A stretch of 6,910 bases of DNA from an uncultured Bacillaceae bacterium. GTDB taxonomy: Bacteria; Bacillota; Bacilli; Caldalkalibacillales; Caldalkalibacillaceae. Shown here piece by piece: positions 6,333 to 6,910 of the stretch. The notes beneath the pieces were generated by a model. That model worked only from the letters and a program-made list of their open reading frames with translations, had not been told where the DNA came from and searched no databases. Both the position numbers and the translations under genes were made by a program. How positions within the stretch are numbered: position 1 is the stretch's first letter; every line of letters begins with the position of its first letter. Where the stretch lies: assembly GCA_937967685.1 (NCBI GenBank), contig CALBTX010000086.1, forward strand, positions 1 to 6,910, read 5' to 3'.

Positions 6333-6347
6333 AATAGGCGTCCTATT
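6333..6347. promoter_or_regulatory. Inverted repeat in the YjcZ-like/namA divergent gap
   Basis: AATAGG and CCTATT form a perfect 6-bp dyad around CGT. The site lies 121 bases before namA and just upstream of the predicted YjcZ-like promoter. It has no T-run, so it is not a terminator. It may be an operator. No confident sigma-A promoter for namA was found in 6350-6467, although TTGACT and TTGAAA (6359-6369) could be -35 elements without a matching -10. Confidence 0.3.
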
Positions 6348-6467
6348 CGGTGGAAAATTTGACTTGAAAGTCCACGTTACAAGGATGATCAAATTTACAG
6401 TGCAAACATATGCAAAGAACAAATTGTAAAAAAATTCTTTAAGAAGTAGACGAAAGGAGCCTGTCAT

Positions 6468-6910
6468 ATGAACCATCTGTTGACCCCTTTTACTTACAAA
6501 AATCTTGAGTTAAAAAACCGGATTGTGATGCCCCCCATGTGTCAATATTCCGTGACCGCCAAAGACGGAAAACCGAATGACTGGCATTTTGTTCATTATA
6601 CCTCGCGGGCCGTCGGTGGAACCGGGCTGATCATCGTTGAAATGACGGACGTTGAACCGGATGGCAGAATCACCGATTTAGACCTCGGCATTTGGTCAGA
6701 TGAACATATACCTGCTTTCGCGCGCCTGGTCGACGCCTGCCATCATCACGGGGCCAAAATGGGCATACAAATCGGCCATGCCGGACGCAAGGCACAGGAT
6801 GCCAAAGTACCGGTGTCCTCATCCGCCGAACCATTTGCCGAAAACTTCAAGACACCCAAAGCTTTGAGCACGGATGAAGTCAAGCAAATGGTCGAGAAAT
6901 TCAGAGCGGC
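6468..6910 (+). CDS. namA: NADPH dehydrogenase NamA, old yellow enzyme family (5' part, cut by window end)
   Basis: The first 147 codons of an FMN-dependent ene-reductase of the YqjM/NamA type, which uses NADPH to reduce activated C=C bonds such as alpha,beta-unsaturated carbonyls. The family is about 340 residues, so more than half lies beyond the window. The N-terminus LKNRIVMPPMCQYS carries C25 and Y27, equivalent to C26 and Y28 that tune FMN and bind substrate in B. subtilis YqjM. The stretch DGRITDLDLGIWSDEH (65-80) and the FMN-contact segment IQIGHAGRKA (100-109, Q101) are also diagnostic. The C25 marks the thermophilic-like YqjM class and separates it from classical yeast-type OYEs. 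AAAGGAG lies 9 bases before the ATG. No frameshift is seen in the visible part. The downstream substrate-binding histidines (H-x-x-H) are outside the window. Confidence 0.93.
   Translation, partial: MNHLLTPFTYKNLELKNRIVMPPMCQYSVTAKDGKPNDWHFVHYTSRAVGGTGLIIVEMTDVEPDGRITDLDLGIWSDEHIPAFARLVDACHHHGAKMGIQIGHAGRKAQDAKVPVSSSAEPFAENFKTPKALSTDEVKQMVEKFRA

Noticed and set aside
6308..6333. Sigma-B promoter for namA (GGGAAA as -10)
   Set aside because: No GTTT-like -35 is found at the required 12-14 base distance.
6361..6372. Inverted repeat GACTT-GA-AAGTC before namA
   Set aside because: Short 5-bp arms in AT-rich DNA are expected by chance, and it has no clear relation to a promoter.
6295..6429. A 44-codon plus-strand ORF (MMVIKNVSGRYGK...) in the gap before namA
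   Set aside because: No Shine-Dalgarno sequence precedes the tandem ATGs, it runs antisense over the predicted sigma-K promoter, and the peptide resembles no family I recognise.

Overview
The window looks like chromosomal DNA from a Bacillales Firmicute. Shine-Dalgarno sites are strong (GGAGG-type), terminators are simple hairpin plus T-run, there is a Bacillus-type odhAB pair, a tiny YjcZ-type sporulation protein and a YqjM/NamA-type ene-reductase. The ferredoxin is of the seven-iron type described from thermophilic bacilli such as B. schlegelii, so a thermophilic or alkaliphilic bacillus is plausible; that is inference and I cannot name the species.

Layout: positions 1-42 hold nothing I can identify. 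The odhB terminator lies at 43-79. The minus strand then carries odhB (92-1474) and odhA (1468-4380), overlapping by 7 bases: the E2 and E1 components of the 2-oxoglutarate dehydrogenase complex. A promoter lies just upstream of odhA (4411-4439), surrounded by repeats of an ATGAAGC motif. Further upstream on the same strand is a lipoprotein polysaccharide deacetylase (4525-5436) with its own terminator, so it is probably a separate transcription unit. A 10-codon ORF overlaps its start.

Divergent from the deacetylase is a monocistronic 7Fe ferredoxin gene (5620-5856) with a sigma-A-like promoter and a strong terminator. The stretch 5857-6138 has no gene. It holds that terminator, a tandem pair of 21-bp repeats that may be the end of a lost insertion sequence, and a second terminator facing the other way. 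Next is a 35-residue single-span membrane protein of the YjcZ type (6139-6246, minus), with a sigma-K-like promoter and a perfect 14-bp palindrome in its leader. A second dyad lies in the divergent gap before namA, whose first 147 codons (6468-6910, plus) run off the window.

Functionally, odhAB converts 2-oxoglutarate to succinyl-CoA in the TCA cycle and needs an E3 (dihydrolipoamide dehydrogenase) encoded elsewhere. The ferredoxin and NamA are independent redox proteins. The deacetylase acts on the cell surface, and the YjcZ-like peptide probably belongs to sporulation. This is mostly ordinary core-genome content. I do not see a new multi-gene system; the points worth checking are small regulatory and repeat signals in the gaps.
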